From Ruminococcus sp. (lineage in GTDB: Bacteria; Bacillota; Clostridia; Oscillospirales; Acutalibacteraceae), in assembly GCA_023667385.1 (NCBI GenBank), contig JAMPAE010000012.1:1-17238 (forward strand): DNA of 17,238 bases, in the 5' to 3' direction. The notes under the pieces were generated by a model that worked only from the letters and a program-made list of their open reading frames with translations, was not told the origin of the DNA and searched no databases. Both the position numbers and the translations under genes were made by a program. Below, piece after piece: positions 6,410-12,410 of this stretch (positions are counted from its first letter, which is position 1; each line of letters starts with the position of its first letter).

Positions 6410-7564
6410 ATGAAAAAAAGTACGAAAATTATGCTGATTGTTGTTGCTGCGGTGCTGGCACTTTGCATTGTGATTACCGTTTGTGTCAGTGTTATGCATA
6501 AAAATGACAATCGACCGCTTCCAAGTGAAGAAGCAATGCAAACAACCACCTTGCAGAATGGTCAGAATGATGTTGCTCCGCCGCTTACATCAGATATTCA
6601 GCAAAATCAAACTGCAAATTTGCAGCAGTCAATTCTTGGCAAATGGGCCGACAGTGCAAACATGAGCGGCTATGAGTTTTTCGATGACGGCTATGTAACC
6701 GTGACTTATGTCAATCTCACTGTCCCTGTTGTGAATATGCCAATCAATGGCTCAACAAAGGGCACATATACCATTGACGGCAACGTTGTTACGATTAAGT
6801 TTTCGATCTATTCAAAAACAATCACCAAAACTTATTCCGCATCAGTTGATGGCAATCAACTGACAATGAGAGATTTGAAAGACAGCGACATTTCAACCTA
6901 TGAGCGTGCTGCATCAAATGGCAGCAATGTCACAACCTCATCTTTTGACGGCAATGCAGTTGCAGAACCAACCGGTATTAACGGTGGATGGGTAAGCAGC
7001 GACGGAAACTGGAGATATACATTCAATGAGGATGGAACGCTTAAGGTTTCCATTTCAAAGGTTGTTCTTCCATCTGTTTCTGCCGATTCACTGACAGGCT
7101 CATATAACGGTGTTTACATGACTGATGACGATGAAATCACCATTCAGTTCATGGTTGACGGCAAAAAAGTAACTCTTGAATATGACTACAAAATTTCGGG
7201 CAACACGTTGAGCCTTGAAGATTCACGTGATGATGTTATCCTTTTCGTCCGTGGCAACGGTGCAGTTTCAACCGATGCAGGTGATTTGATTGGTAAATGG
7301 TCAGACGGCAGCGGCATGAGTGGCTATGAATTTAAGCAGGGCGGAGTTGTTGAAATCACATATGTCAACTTCACCGTTCCAGTTATCAATATGCCAATCA
7401 ACGGCACATATACCGGCACTTACACCGTAAAGGGTGACAAGGTCACAATCAACGCTTCAATTTATTCAAAGTCTGTCACTAACACCTATTCATTTGCAGT
7501 TGAGAATAATGTGCTGACGCTCAAAGCAGAGGACGGCAGCATCTCAACTTACATGAAGAAATGA
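6410..7564 (+). CDS. Membrane-anchored protein with three DUF5640/lipocalin-like repeats
   Basis: Protein of 384 aa, with GGAGG (6398-6402) 7 nt before the ATG. Residues 7-28 form a hydrophobic N-terminal anchor or uncleaved signal. No good lipobox is present, unlike the neighbour. Residues 30-72 are a polar Gln/Asn-rich linker. Three domains follow: about 74-166, 189-283 and 292-383. Domains 1 and 3 are close copies (both contain MSGYEF, TYVN, VPV or VPVI and NMPING); domain 2 keeps the strand pattern and the G-W opening but diverges. Each resembles the single domain of the lipoprotein encoded just upstream, suggesting duplication. The product is probably extracellular and membrane-tethered. 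The function is not recognised. It is followed after only 9 nt by a tRNA deacylase gene, so the two may be co-transcribed. No clear sigma-A promoter is visible in 6322-6409. Confidence 0.8.
   Translation: MKKSTKIMLIVVAAVLALCIVITVCVSVMHKNDNRPLPSEEAMQTTTLQNGQNDVAPPLTSDIQQNQTANLQQSILGKWADSANMSGYEFFDDGYVTVTYVNLTVPVVNMPINGSTKGTYTIDGNVVTIKFSIYSKTITKTYSASVDGNQLTMRDLKDSDISTYERAASNGSNVTTSSFDGNAVAEPTGINGGWVSSDGNWRYTFNEDGTLKVSISKVVLPSVSADSLTGSYNGVYMTDDDEITIQFMVDGKKVTLEYDYKISGNTLSLEDSRDDVILFVRGNGAVSTDAGDLIGKWSDGSGMSGYEFKQGGVVEITYVNFTVPVINMPINGTYTGTYTVKGDKVTINASIYSKSVTNTYSFAVENNVLTLKAEDGSISTYMKK
6629..7561 (+). repeat. Internal triplication of an approximately 90-residue domain
   Basis: Three units at about 6629-6907, 6974-7258 and 7283-7558 encode the same domain. 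Units 1 and 3 are the most similar, including the run NMPING preceded by VPV; unit 2 is older or faster-evolving. Spacers between the units are 10-25 codons, and the spacer after unit 1 is Ser/Asn/Thr-rich. Confidence 0.75.
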
Positions 7565-7573
7565 GGCTTCACA

Positions 7574-8068
7574 ATGACTGAAAAAGAAAGGGTTTATGAA
7601 GTGCTTGATTCTCTTGGCATTGATTACAGGGTGATAAATCACGAAAAAGTTTCCACAATTGAAGAAATGGATAAGCTTGGCATTTTCACAGACGGCGCAC
7701 TTTGCAAAAATTTGTTTTTGCGCAATGCCAACGGCAAGGTTCATTATGTCATATCAATGCTCAAGGACAAACACCCTGACATTCAGGGCGAGTTGAAGCC
7801 GCAGTTGGGTTCTTCAAGGCTTAGCTTTGGTTCAGATGAGCGGCTGATGAAGCATTTGGGGCTGAAAAGCGGAGCAGTTTCTCCGTTTGGTATCATCAAC
7901 GATGATACCCATGAGGTTAAGGTTGTGCTTGACAGCGACCTGAAAAAGCTTGAGGGCTTAATCGGCTTTCACCCGAATGACAATACGTCAACTGTTTGGC
8001 TGCCGTTTGATGGGCTGATGAAGTTCATCAAACATTTCGGCAATGATGTTTGCTTCATTGATGTATAA
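7574..8068 (+). CDS. YbaK/ProX-type prolyl-tRNA editing protein (aminoacyl-tRNA deacylase)
   Basis: Stand-alone trans-editing enzyme of 164 aa, expected to hydrolyse mischarged tRNA (Ala-tRNAPro for the ProXp-ala/PrdX subgroup) in the cytoplasm. The full length fits the single-domain family. Diagnostic residues are KNLFLRN with Lys45-Asn46, the conserved GAVSPFGIIND (100-110) and His133 in GFHPNDNT. Lys45, Asn46 and a His near 130 are the catalytic or binding residues I recall for ProXp-ala, which supports the Ala-tRNAPro assignment over Cys-tRNAPro. A weak GAGG (7564-7567) is 6 nt before the ATG and overlaps the previous stop. The location behind a surface-protein gene is not functionally informative. 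A strong terminator follows. Substrate specificity is inferred. Confidence 0.9.
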   Translation: MTEKERVYEVLDSLGIDYRVINHEKVSTIEEMDKLGIFTDGALCKNLFLRNANGKVHYVISMLKDKHPDIQGELKPQLGSSRLSFGSDERLMKHLGLKSGAVSPFGIINDDTHEVKVVLDSDLKKLEGLIGFHPNDNTSTVWLPFDGLMKFIKHFGNDVCFIDV

Positions 8069-8105
8069 ACGGTGTTTAGCGATTGCAAAAAAATTAATTC
8101 ATACT

Positions 8106-8139
8106 AAAGGCTGCTGCGTATTGTGCAAGCAGTCTTTTT
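8106..8139 (+). terminator. Rho-independent terminator after the tRNA deacylase gene
   Basis: AAAGGCTGCT (8106-8115) pairs with AGCAGTCTTT (8128-8137) through one G-U. A further GC/GC pair lies inside across a bulged A, and the run continues to T8139. Confidence 0.85.
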
Positions 8140-8188
8140 GTTCTAATGTCAACTGTTCCCGCATATTGTAACAGTGGGAGGTGTTAGC

Positions 8189-8257
8189 GTGAAGAACACT
8201 AAGAGAGGAAAGGATGCTCAGCAAATAAGAGTGCAGAAGCGTCAGAGGGCAAATTAA
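8189..8257 (+). CDS. 22-codon basic mini-gene overlapping yabP
   Basis: A reading frame of 22 codons starts at GTG 8189, 7 nt after a very strong ribosome site GGGAGG (8176-8181), and ends in TAA at 8255-8257. That stop overlaps the yabP ATG by one base (TAATG), a classic translational-coupling arrangement. The peptide opens with MKNTKRGKD and has 8 Lys/Arg among 22 residues, with no hydrophobic segment, so it would be a soluble, possibly nucleic-acid-binding peptide or merely a coupling leader. The strong site cannot serve yabP itself, which is 75 nt away and has its own AGAGGG at 8244-8249. I do not recognise the peptide. It is listed because of the ribosome site and overlap, not because of known homology. 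Frame length alone would not support it. Confidence 0.6.
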   Translation: MKNTKRGKDAQQIRVQKRQRAN

Positions 8258-8535
8258 TGGAGGATTCAAAGAAGATTATTGCACCGCATAACATTTTTCT
8301 TGAAGACAGGAAAAAACTCAGCCTGACCGGCGTCACCGACGTAGATAGCTTTGATGAAACCGCAATCATCGCATACACAGATTATGGTGAGCTGACAATT
8401 CGTGGTACTGACCTGCACATTGGAAAGCTGAACATCGACGCAGGGGAGCTGACTGTTGACGGAAACATTGTTTCGCTGACTTATATTGACCAGCAGCCGA
8501 AAAGCACAGGCTTTTTTGGGAAGATGTTCAGATGA
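8257..8535 (+). CDS. yabP: Sporulation protein YabP
   Basis: Small sporulation protein of 92 aa in the YabP/YqfC family. The opening HNIFLEDRKKLSLTGVTDVD, the middle ELTIRGTDLHIGKLNIDAGE and the ending FFGKMFR are all typical of YabP. It has no signal peptide or membrane segment and an all-beta pattern. In Bacillus the gene is expressed in the mother cell during sporulation and is needed, with yabQ, for normal spore formation. The ATG at 8257 overlaps the stop of the upstream mini-gene, and AGAGGG (8244-8249) is 7 nt upstream. Its stop overlaps yabQ by 4 nt (ATGA). Position before yabQ-divIC-yabR matches the Bacillus order. Identification is confident from sequence and context. Confidence 0.93.
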   Translation: MEDSKKIIAPHNIFLEDRKKLSLTGVTDVDSFDETAIIAYTDYGELTIRGTDLHIGKLNIDAGELTVDGNIVSLTYIDQQPKSTGFFGKMFR

Positions 8536-9107
8536 AGTACGGACTGTCAATTTCAGATCAAATCAGCCATTTCCTTTTTGCAGTTGGGTTCGGGTTTATC
8601 ATCGGGATTTTTTATCGCCTTGTTTCAGCAGTGCGCCGTGTGATAAGCAGCAAAAAGACAGCTTACATTGTTCAGGATGTCTTTTTTAGCGTCACGGCAA
8701 CCGTGCTGTGCTTTCTCTTTATGCTTGCTTACAGCAACGGTGATGTCAGACTTGATTTGATTGCCGCAATTGCCGTCGGTGCAGGCATCTATTTTTTAAC
8801 AATGGACAGCTTGATCAGAAGTGTTGTTGAACCATTTGCGGCGTTGATTAAAAAACTGCTAAGCTTGCTGTTTCGACCGTTTATTGTTCTTGCGTCAATT
8901 TTTAAACGACTCAATTTAAAAAGAAAATCTGAAACAGCAAAGGTCAAGGCAAGGCTGAAAGAAAAAGTCAAACAGATTAAGTCAAAACCAAAACAGGCAG
9001 ATGACGCCGAAAAAGCACCTGAAAGCGCCAACCAAAAGAAAAAGTATTCAGCAAAGAAGCACAACAAGCTCAAAAAATCTAAAAAAAATAATAAATTTAC
9101 AATATAG
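8532..9107 (+). CDS. yabQ: Spore cortex biosynthesis protein YabQ
   Basis: Membrane protein of 191 aa required in Bacillus for spore cortex formation, located in the forespore outer membrane. The first 120 residues hold the YabQ core: hydrophobic helices at about 9-29, 45-65 and 72-90, then an amphipathic region with PFAALIKKLLSLLFRP. From about residue 125 the protein is a long, very basic Lys-rich tail interrupted by an acidic/Ala patch. This tail is low in complexity and likely cytoplasmic and disordered. The start overlaps the yabP stop as ATGA, so translation is coupled. The next gene has its own promoter overlapping the 3' end region. Length is near that of the Bacillus protein (about 210 aa). 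Confidence 0.9.
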   Translation: MKYGLSISDQISHFLFAVGFGFIIGIFYRLVSAVRRVISSKKTAYIVQDVFFSVTATVLCFLFMLAYSNGDVRLDLIAAIAVGAGIYFLTMDSLIRSVVEPFAALIKKLLSLLFRPFIVLASIFKRLNLKRKSETAKVKARLKEKVKQIKSKPKQADDAEKAPESANQKKKYSAKKHNKLKKSKKNNKFTI

Positions 9108-9109
9108 AC

Positions 9110-9137
9110 TTGAAATTTTTCCGTTAATCTGTATAAT
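9110..9137 (+). promoter_or_regulatory. Sigma-A promoter for divIC
   Basis: TTGAAA (9110-9115) and perfect TATAAT (9132-9137) are spaced by 16 bp. The predicted start is near 9144, giving a leader of only 20-30 nt. It lets the division gene be made in growing cells independently of the sporulation genes upstream. Confidence 0.8.
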
Positions 9138-9165
9138 TAATTCATATATACTATATTGCATTGGG

Positions 9166-9495
9166 GTGTTTAAGCTGGCAGTTGAAACTTTCAAGAAGAA
9201 GAAAAAGCCGAGCAAGCTTACAGTGAGAAGGTTGCTTATTGCGTTAGTTGTTGCTGTTGCTTTAACTTTCACAATCAGTGTCGGCGCTGTAAATTACTCC
9301 AAAGCAAACGATTATAAATCACAGATTGCCGAAGCCGAAGCGCAGTGCGAAAAGGTCAAAGAAGAAATAAAAAAAGACAGCGACCTCATCAACGGTAAGG
9401 GCTTCGATGAATATTGCGAGAAAATCGCAAGAGAAAAATATGGCTATGCAAAGCCGGGCGAATATGTGATTTATGATTCATCATTCGGAAATTAA
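9166..9495 (+). CDS. divIC: Septum formation initiator DivIC/FtsB-like cell division protein
   Basis: Bitopic divisome protein of about 109 aa (106 if the CTG is used). A Lys-rich cytoplasmic N-terminus is followed by one transmembrane helix (about residues 22-43), an extracellular coiled coil and the family's C-terminal motif FDEYCEKIAREKYGYAKPGE. It would act with FtsL and DivIB/FtsQ to activate septal peptidoglycan synthesis. The start is uncertain. GTG 9166 is the first conventional in-frame codon downstream of the promoter, but the only ribosome-site-like run (GGGG, 9163-9166) overlaps it. That run is correctly spaced (8 nt) for CTG at 9175. The position after yabQ and before a yabR-like gene is the Bacillus arrangement. 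Identity is confident; the exact start is not. Confidence 0.9.
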   Translation: MFKLAVETFKKKKKPSKLTVRRLLIALVVAVALTFTISVGAVNYSKANDYKSQIAEAEAQCEKVKEEIKKDSDLINGKGFDEYCEKIAREKYGYAKPGEYVIYDSSFGN

Positions 9496-9517
9496 TTAAC
9501 GGAGGATTAGGCTTTAT

Positions 9518-9976
9518 ATGCTTGAAATCGGTGCAATTGTTGACGGAAAAGTAACGGGATTAACAGGGTTTGGCGCTTTTGTTGCGCTCCCCGACGGCAG
9601 CAGCGGAATGGTACACATTTCTGAAGTGTCAAACACTTTTGTCAAAGATATAAAGGATTTTCTTTCAGAGGGACAAGAGGTTAAGGTTAAGGTTATCGGA
9701 ATTAATGACGAGGGGAAAATCAGTCTTTCCATCAAAAAGGCTGCTGAACCAACAGGTGAATCACGTCCGAGAAACAACCGTGGCGGTCAGCGCAAGCCCA
9801 GACAGGTCAATGCGTGGCAGGGTCAGCCGCATAAAAGCACAGAGGGAATGTCGTTTGAGGACATGATGGCTCACTTCAAACAAGTCAGTGATGAAAAAAT
9901 GACGGACTTGAAGCGCTCAGGCGAGTCCAAGCATGGCGGCGGATATTCCAGACGTGGCGGAAATAAGAATTACTAA
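9518..9976 (+). CDS. yabR: S1-domain RNA-binding protein, YabR-like
   Basis: Protein of 152 aa. Residues 1-75 are a complete S1 RNA-binding domain: GAIVDGKVTGLTGFGAFVAL, then SGMVHISEVS, GQEVKVKVIGIND and ISLSIKKA, which places all five strands. The rest is a basic, low-complexity tail with two Arg/Gly-rich stretches (about 78-90 and 140-150) around a short predicted helix (SFEDMMAHFKQVSDEKM). This is the layout of Bacillus YabR and related general-stress-13-type S1 proteins. GGAGGA at 9501-9506 is 11 nt from the ATG, slightly long. It is 22 nt after divIC and is closed by a terminator, so the two are probably co-transcribed. RNA binding is expected; the RNA targets are unknown. Confidence 0.88.
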   Translation: MLEIGAIVDGKVTGLTGFGAFVALPDGSSGMVHISEVSNTFVKDIKDFLSEGQEVKVKVIGINDEGKISLSIKKAAEPTGESRPRNNRGGQRKPRQVNAWQGQPHKSTEGMSFEDMMAHFKQVSDEKMTDLKRSGESKHGGGYSRRGGNKNY

Positions 9977-9983
9977 TCAAATC

Positions 9984-10014
9984 AGGAACTGTAAATGCAG
10001 TTCCTTTTCTTTTT
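9984..10014 (+). terminator. Rho-independent terminator after the yabR-like gene
   Basis: AGGAACTG (9984-9991) pairs with CAGTTCCT (9998-10005), an 8-bp stem with a 6-nt loop, followed by TTTCTTTTT. Confidence 0.9.
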
Positions 10015-10017
10015 ATA

Positions 10018-10047
10018 TTGACTTTGAGGTGCGCTTTTTGGTAAAAT
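10018..10047 (+). promoter_or_regulatory. Sigma-A promoter for the hydrolase leader
   Basis: TTGACT (10018-10023) and TAAAAT (10042-10047) are spaced by 18 bp, with an extended -10 TG at 10039-10040. The predicted start near 10054 leaves about 180 nt of leader before the hydrolase ATG. Confidence 0.75.
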
Positions 10048-10053
10048 AAAGTT

Positions 10054-10148
10054 AAACTGAATAAACCCGAAGCAAACACGCCGAACCCTTGAATCTGCTG
10101 TGTCTTATTCTTTTTCATCGTCGCCTTGCGCAGTGCCAAGGATTTTTT
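10054..10148 (+). ncRNA. Candidate attenuator leader or short terminated RNA
   Basis: From the predicted transcript start the leader runs about 95 nt to a terminator-like hairpin. CCTTG (10124-10128) pairs with CAAGG (10137-10141), with an inner GC/GC pair across a bulged C and a 3-nt loop, followed by ATTTTTT (10142-10148). A second copy of CCTTG at 10087-10091 can instead pair with the same CAAGG, reinforced by CTGC (10095-10098) with GCAG (10130-10133). The two folds exclude each other, as expected of an antiterminator and a terminator. It matches no riboswitch class that I recognise. Alternatively it could be a free-standing small RNA. The fold is read by eye only. Confidence 0.45.
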
Positions 10149-10174
10149 ACGCAGTTCAGGTGAAATTTGCACTC

Positions 10175-10195
10175 CTCGACCGTGATTGATTCGAG
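10175..10195 (+). other. Hairpin in the distal hydrolase leader
   Basis: CTCGA (10175-10179) and TCGAG (10191-10195) form a perfect 5-bp stem with an 11-nt loop, between the attenuator-like hairpin and the hydrolase ribosome site. No T run follows. Role unknown. Confidence 0.35.
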
Positions 10196-10230
10196 TCCAT
10201 TCATCCTATAAATCGAAAGGATTGATTTTT

Positions 10231-11163
10231 ATGAAAAAAGCGATTTCCTTGCTCCTTGCACTAATCATGGTTTTTAGCTGTTCATTTTTTGCTTTTGCGG
10301 CAAACGAAACAGCGGAAAAACCTTTTGAAAACAGTGAATTTTTCACTTCCGGTGATTACACCCTCCATTACAGAACATATGAGCCGAGCGGCACTGCTAA
10401 AAATCAGATTATGCTTTTCCACGGATTTGGTCTGTCAACAGTATCACTTGAGGGTCTTGCTCAAGAGTATGTTTCGGCCGGCTACAAAGTGGTTCTGGTT
10501 GACCTGCCAGATTTCGGCTATTCAACCAGAGAAACCGCATATATGAAGCTGCTTCCGAGAGAAGAAGTTGTGTTTGAGCTGATGCAGTCACTGGGTGGCA
10601 AATGGATTGTAGGCGGTCATTCAATGGGCGGCGGTGTTGCATCAAATCTTGCAATTATGTATCCCGAAGTTGTTACAGGTCTTGTTCTGATTGCTCCGCA
10701 AACAAACGCCGAGCTTCCGAAAATTGCAAGCCTGATGATGCGTTCCTGCCTTGTTGGCGGAATGTTTAACCTTGTGATTTCGCTTGCTTCACGCTCTCCG
10801 TCAATCATCCGCATGATGATTGAAATGAGCTTCAGCGATAAGGCTTATGCAAAAACTTATGATACAAGCAGAATCACAAATCCGCTGAAAATCAAAGGTA
10901 CCGGCGCAGCAATTGCAATCATGGCATCTCACGCAACACCAACAGACGCTGCAAAATTTGGTGAGCTGACAATCCCGATTGTTATTGTGACTGTTGCAAA
11001 CGATAAGGTTGCAATGAAAAGCAGCATTGATACGCTTGTTAATTCCAACCCTGCAAACCTGATAACCTGTGAGTTTGAGCAGGGCGGTCACATGGTCATG
11101 GAATATAACCCAAAAGGTGTTGCAGAAGCAACACTCAGCACAATCGCAAGCTGCGCAAATTAA
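10231..11163 (+). CDS. Secreted alpha/beta hydrolase
   Basis: Extracellular serine hydrolase of 310 aa. The ATG at 10231 is preferred because AAAGGA (10216-10221) is 9 nt upstream and it begins a textbook signal peptide (MKK, long hydrophobic core, probable cleavage after FAFA near residue 23). The alpha/beta-hydrolase fold is complete: LFHGFG oxyanion region near residue 70, VVLVDLPDFGYS, the nucleophile elbow GGHSMGGG with Ser131, acid Asp258 in VANDKVA, and His287 in EQGGHMVMEYNP. A cap region of about 60 residues lies after the nucleophile strand. The substrate cannot be told; lipase/esterase or peptidase activities all occur in this fold. The gene stands alone, with its own promoter, an unusual leader and a strong terminator, so it appears separately regulated. 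Confidence 0.88.
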   Translation: MKKAISLLLALIMVFSCSFFAFAANETAEKPFENSEFFTSGDYTLHYRTYEPSGTAKNQIMLFHGFGLSTVSLEGLAQEYVSAGYKVVLVDLPDFGYSTRETAYMKLLPREEVVFELMQSLGGKWIVGGHSMGGGVASNLAIMYPEVVTGLVLIAPQTNAELPKIASLMMRSCLVGGMFNLVISLASRSPSIIRMMIEMSFSDKAYAKTYDTSRITNPLKIKGTGAAIAIMASHATPTDAAKFGELTIPIVIVTVANDKVAMKSSIDTLVNSNPANLITCEFEQGGHMVMEYNPKGVAEATLSTIASCAN

Positions 11164-11178
11164 AAAAATAACAATCAA

Positions 11179-11230
11179 AAAGCCATATCATTGTTGCGTT
11201 GTGCATTAATGATGTGGCTTTATTATTTTT
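11179..11230 (+). terminator. Rho-independent terminator after the hydrolase
   Basis: AAAGCCATATCATT (11179-11192) pairs with AATGATGTGGCTTT (11208-11221), a 14-bp stem with one T-G pair, followed by ATTATTTTTT. Confidence 0.9.
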
Positions 11231-11258
11231 TGTATATTATTAAGTGTTGTTCAAAATC

Positions 11259-11287
11259 TTGACATAATTGGAATTTTGTGGTATATT
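11259..11287 (+). promoter_or_regulatory. Sigma-A promoter for the acyltransferase
   Basis: Perfect TTGACA (11259-11264), 17-bp spacer with TG at 11279-11280, and TATATT (11282-11287). The predicted start is near 11294, giving a leader of about 60 nt that contains a small CGCT-ATAA-AGCG hairpin (11303-11314). Confidence 0.85.
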
Positions 11288-11355
11288 TCCAAATGATTTT
11301 AGCGCTATAAAGCGAAAAGTATCAATTCCTGTTGAATTTTTTTGGTGGTGTTTAT

Positions 11356-12363
11356 ATGGCTGAAGGCAGACGTGTTGCAAAATGGGACAACTTCAAGTTT
11401 ATATTAATACTTTTGGTTGTGGTGGGTCATTTTTTCAATTTTTTGCGCAATGATTCCGAAATGTTTGAAGTACTCAGACAATATATTTATCTGTTCCATA
11501 TGCCGGCGTTCATTTTCATTTCAGGCATGATGGGTAAGCGCACGATTGATGAAAAGCGTTGGGACAAAGTCACGCCGTATTTGTTGTTTTATTTGTTGCT
11601 GACGTTTTTGAATTTCATCCCGAAAGCAATCATTGAAGGCGAAACACAACTGGAACTTTTTTCCAATGCCAGCTTGCCATGGTATATGTTGGCAATATTC
11701 ATAATGTTTGCGCTGACGTTCTATCTGAAGAAGTTCAACCCGATTTTTGTGTTCACAATTTCAATGATTTGCTGCATCTTTGCAGGATATACAACTGAGG
11801 ACACACAGGTGCTGGCGTTTTTGAGGGTGATAAACTATTATCCGTTCTTCCTGATGGGATATTATATCAAACCTGCTGATATACTGAGAGTGACGGAAAA
11901 TGTGGCAGTGAAAATTGCTTCCGCTGTGATTTTGATTGGCGTTCTCGTTGCGTTTTTCGTGATTGACCTTGAAGAATGTTCCGATTTCTTCCTGCTTTTA
12001 TCGGGTCAGAATGCCTATGACAAAATGGGCGATTTGGCTCCGTGGGGAGGTTTGCTGAGACTTTCGGTGACTGCAGCGGCAACGTTGATGACATTTGCGC
12101 TCATCAGCATAACCCCAAGAAGAAAAACGTTTTTCACTAAATTCGGCTCAAGAACACTTGCAATCTATTCACTGCATTATGTTATTGAGTACATCTTGGT
12201 TTACGGTGTAAAAATTCAGGATATATTCCAAAACATTTTCAAAGATTTTTGGGAGTGGCCGATTATCATCTTGGGTATTGCACTAACGTTTATTTGCGGC
12301 AATAAATATTTCCACAAGTGGATTATGACACTCTTTGACAGCCGCAGATGGTTGCGAAAATAA
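11356..12363 (+). CDS. Acyltransferase family 3 membrane protein (O-acetyltransferase-like)
   Basis: Polytopic membrane protein of 335 aa with about ten hydrophobic helices, of the acyltransferase-3 family. I would place it near the fucose 4-O-acetylase-like group. Family signatures are the opening KWDNFKFILILLVVVGHFFN with His25, and YLFHMPAFIFISGMMGKR with His48 ahead of a conserved Phe-x-x-Ser-Gly. Such proteins move acyl groups, usually acetyl, across the membrane onto sugars or polyols of surface polymers. GGTGG (11344-11348) is 7 nt before the ATG at 11356; an in-frame TTG at 11332 has no ribosome site. The gene converges on the CDP-polymer operon, which suggests but does not prove that it acylates that product. 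The acceptor is unknown. Confidence 0.85.
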   Translation: MAEGRRVAKWDNFKFILILLVVVGHFFNFLRNDSEMFEVLRQYIYLFHMPAFIFISGMMGKRTIDEKRWDKVTPYLLFYLLLTFLNFIPKAIIEGETQLELFSNASLPWYMLAIFIMFALTFYLKKFNPIFVFTISMICCIFAGYTTEDTQVLAFLRVINYYPFFLMGYYIKPADILRVTENVAVKIASAVILIGVLVAFFVIDLEECSDFFLLLSGQNAYDKMGDLAPWGGLLRLSVTAAATLMTFALISITPRRKTFFTKFGSRTLAIYSLHYVIEYILVYGVKIQDIFQNIFKDFWEWPIIILGIALTFICGNKYFHKWIMTLFDSRRWLRK

Positions 12364-12373
12364 AAGACAAGAC

Positions 12374-12410
12374 AAAACGAGCTCTAAGCATATCGCTGCG
12401 AGCTCGTTTT
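12374..12410. terminator. Bidirectional terminator between convergent transcription units
   Basis: AAAACGAGCTC (12374-12384) pairs perfectly with GAGCTCGTTTT (12400-12410); the loop holds a further AGC/GCT pair. On the + strand TTTTTT follows at 12407-12412. On the - strand the T tract is TTTT interrupted by GTC. It serves the acyltransferase and abuts the stop codon of the opposing gene. Confidence 0.9.

Noticed and set aside
8140..8170. Sigma-E/K-like promoter (GTTCTAAT, then CATATTGTA) for yabP
   Set aside because: The match is partial, and the start it predicts (about 8176) would fall inside the ribosome site of the mini-gene. A weak sigma-A reading (TTGTTC with CATATT) is equally unconvincing.
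9885..10172. 95-codon - strand frame beginning at GTG 10172
   Set aside because: It overlaps the end of the S1-domain gene and its terminator, the only purine-rich run is directly adjacent to the start (no spacing), and half of it is the reverse of a real gene. The segment is reported instead as a possible leader or repeat.
10183..10206. tRNA T-loop-like GATTCGAGTCC
   Set aside because: The bases on either side cannot form the 5-bp T stem, and no anticodon or acceptor arms are present, so it is not a tRNA or an obvious tRNA fragment.
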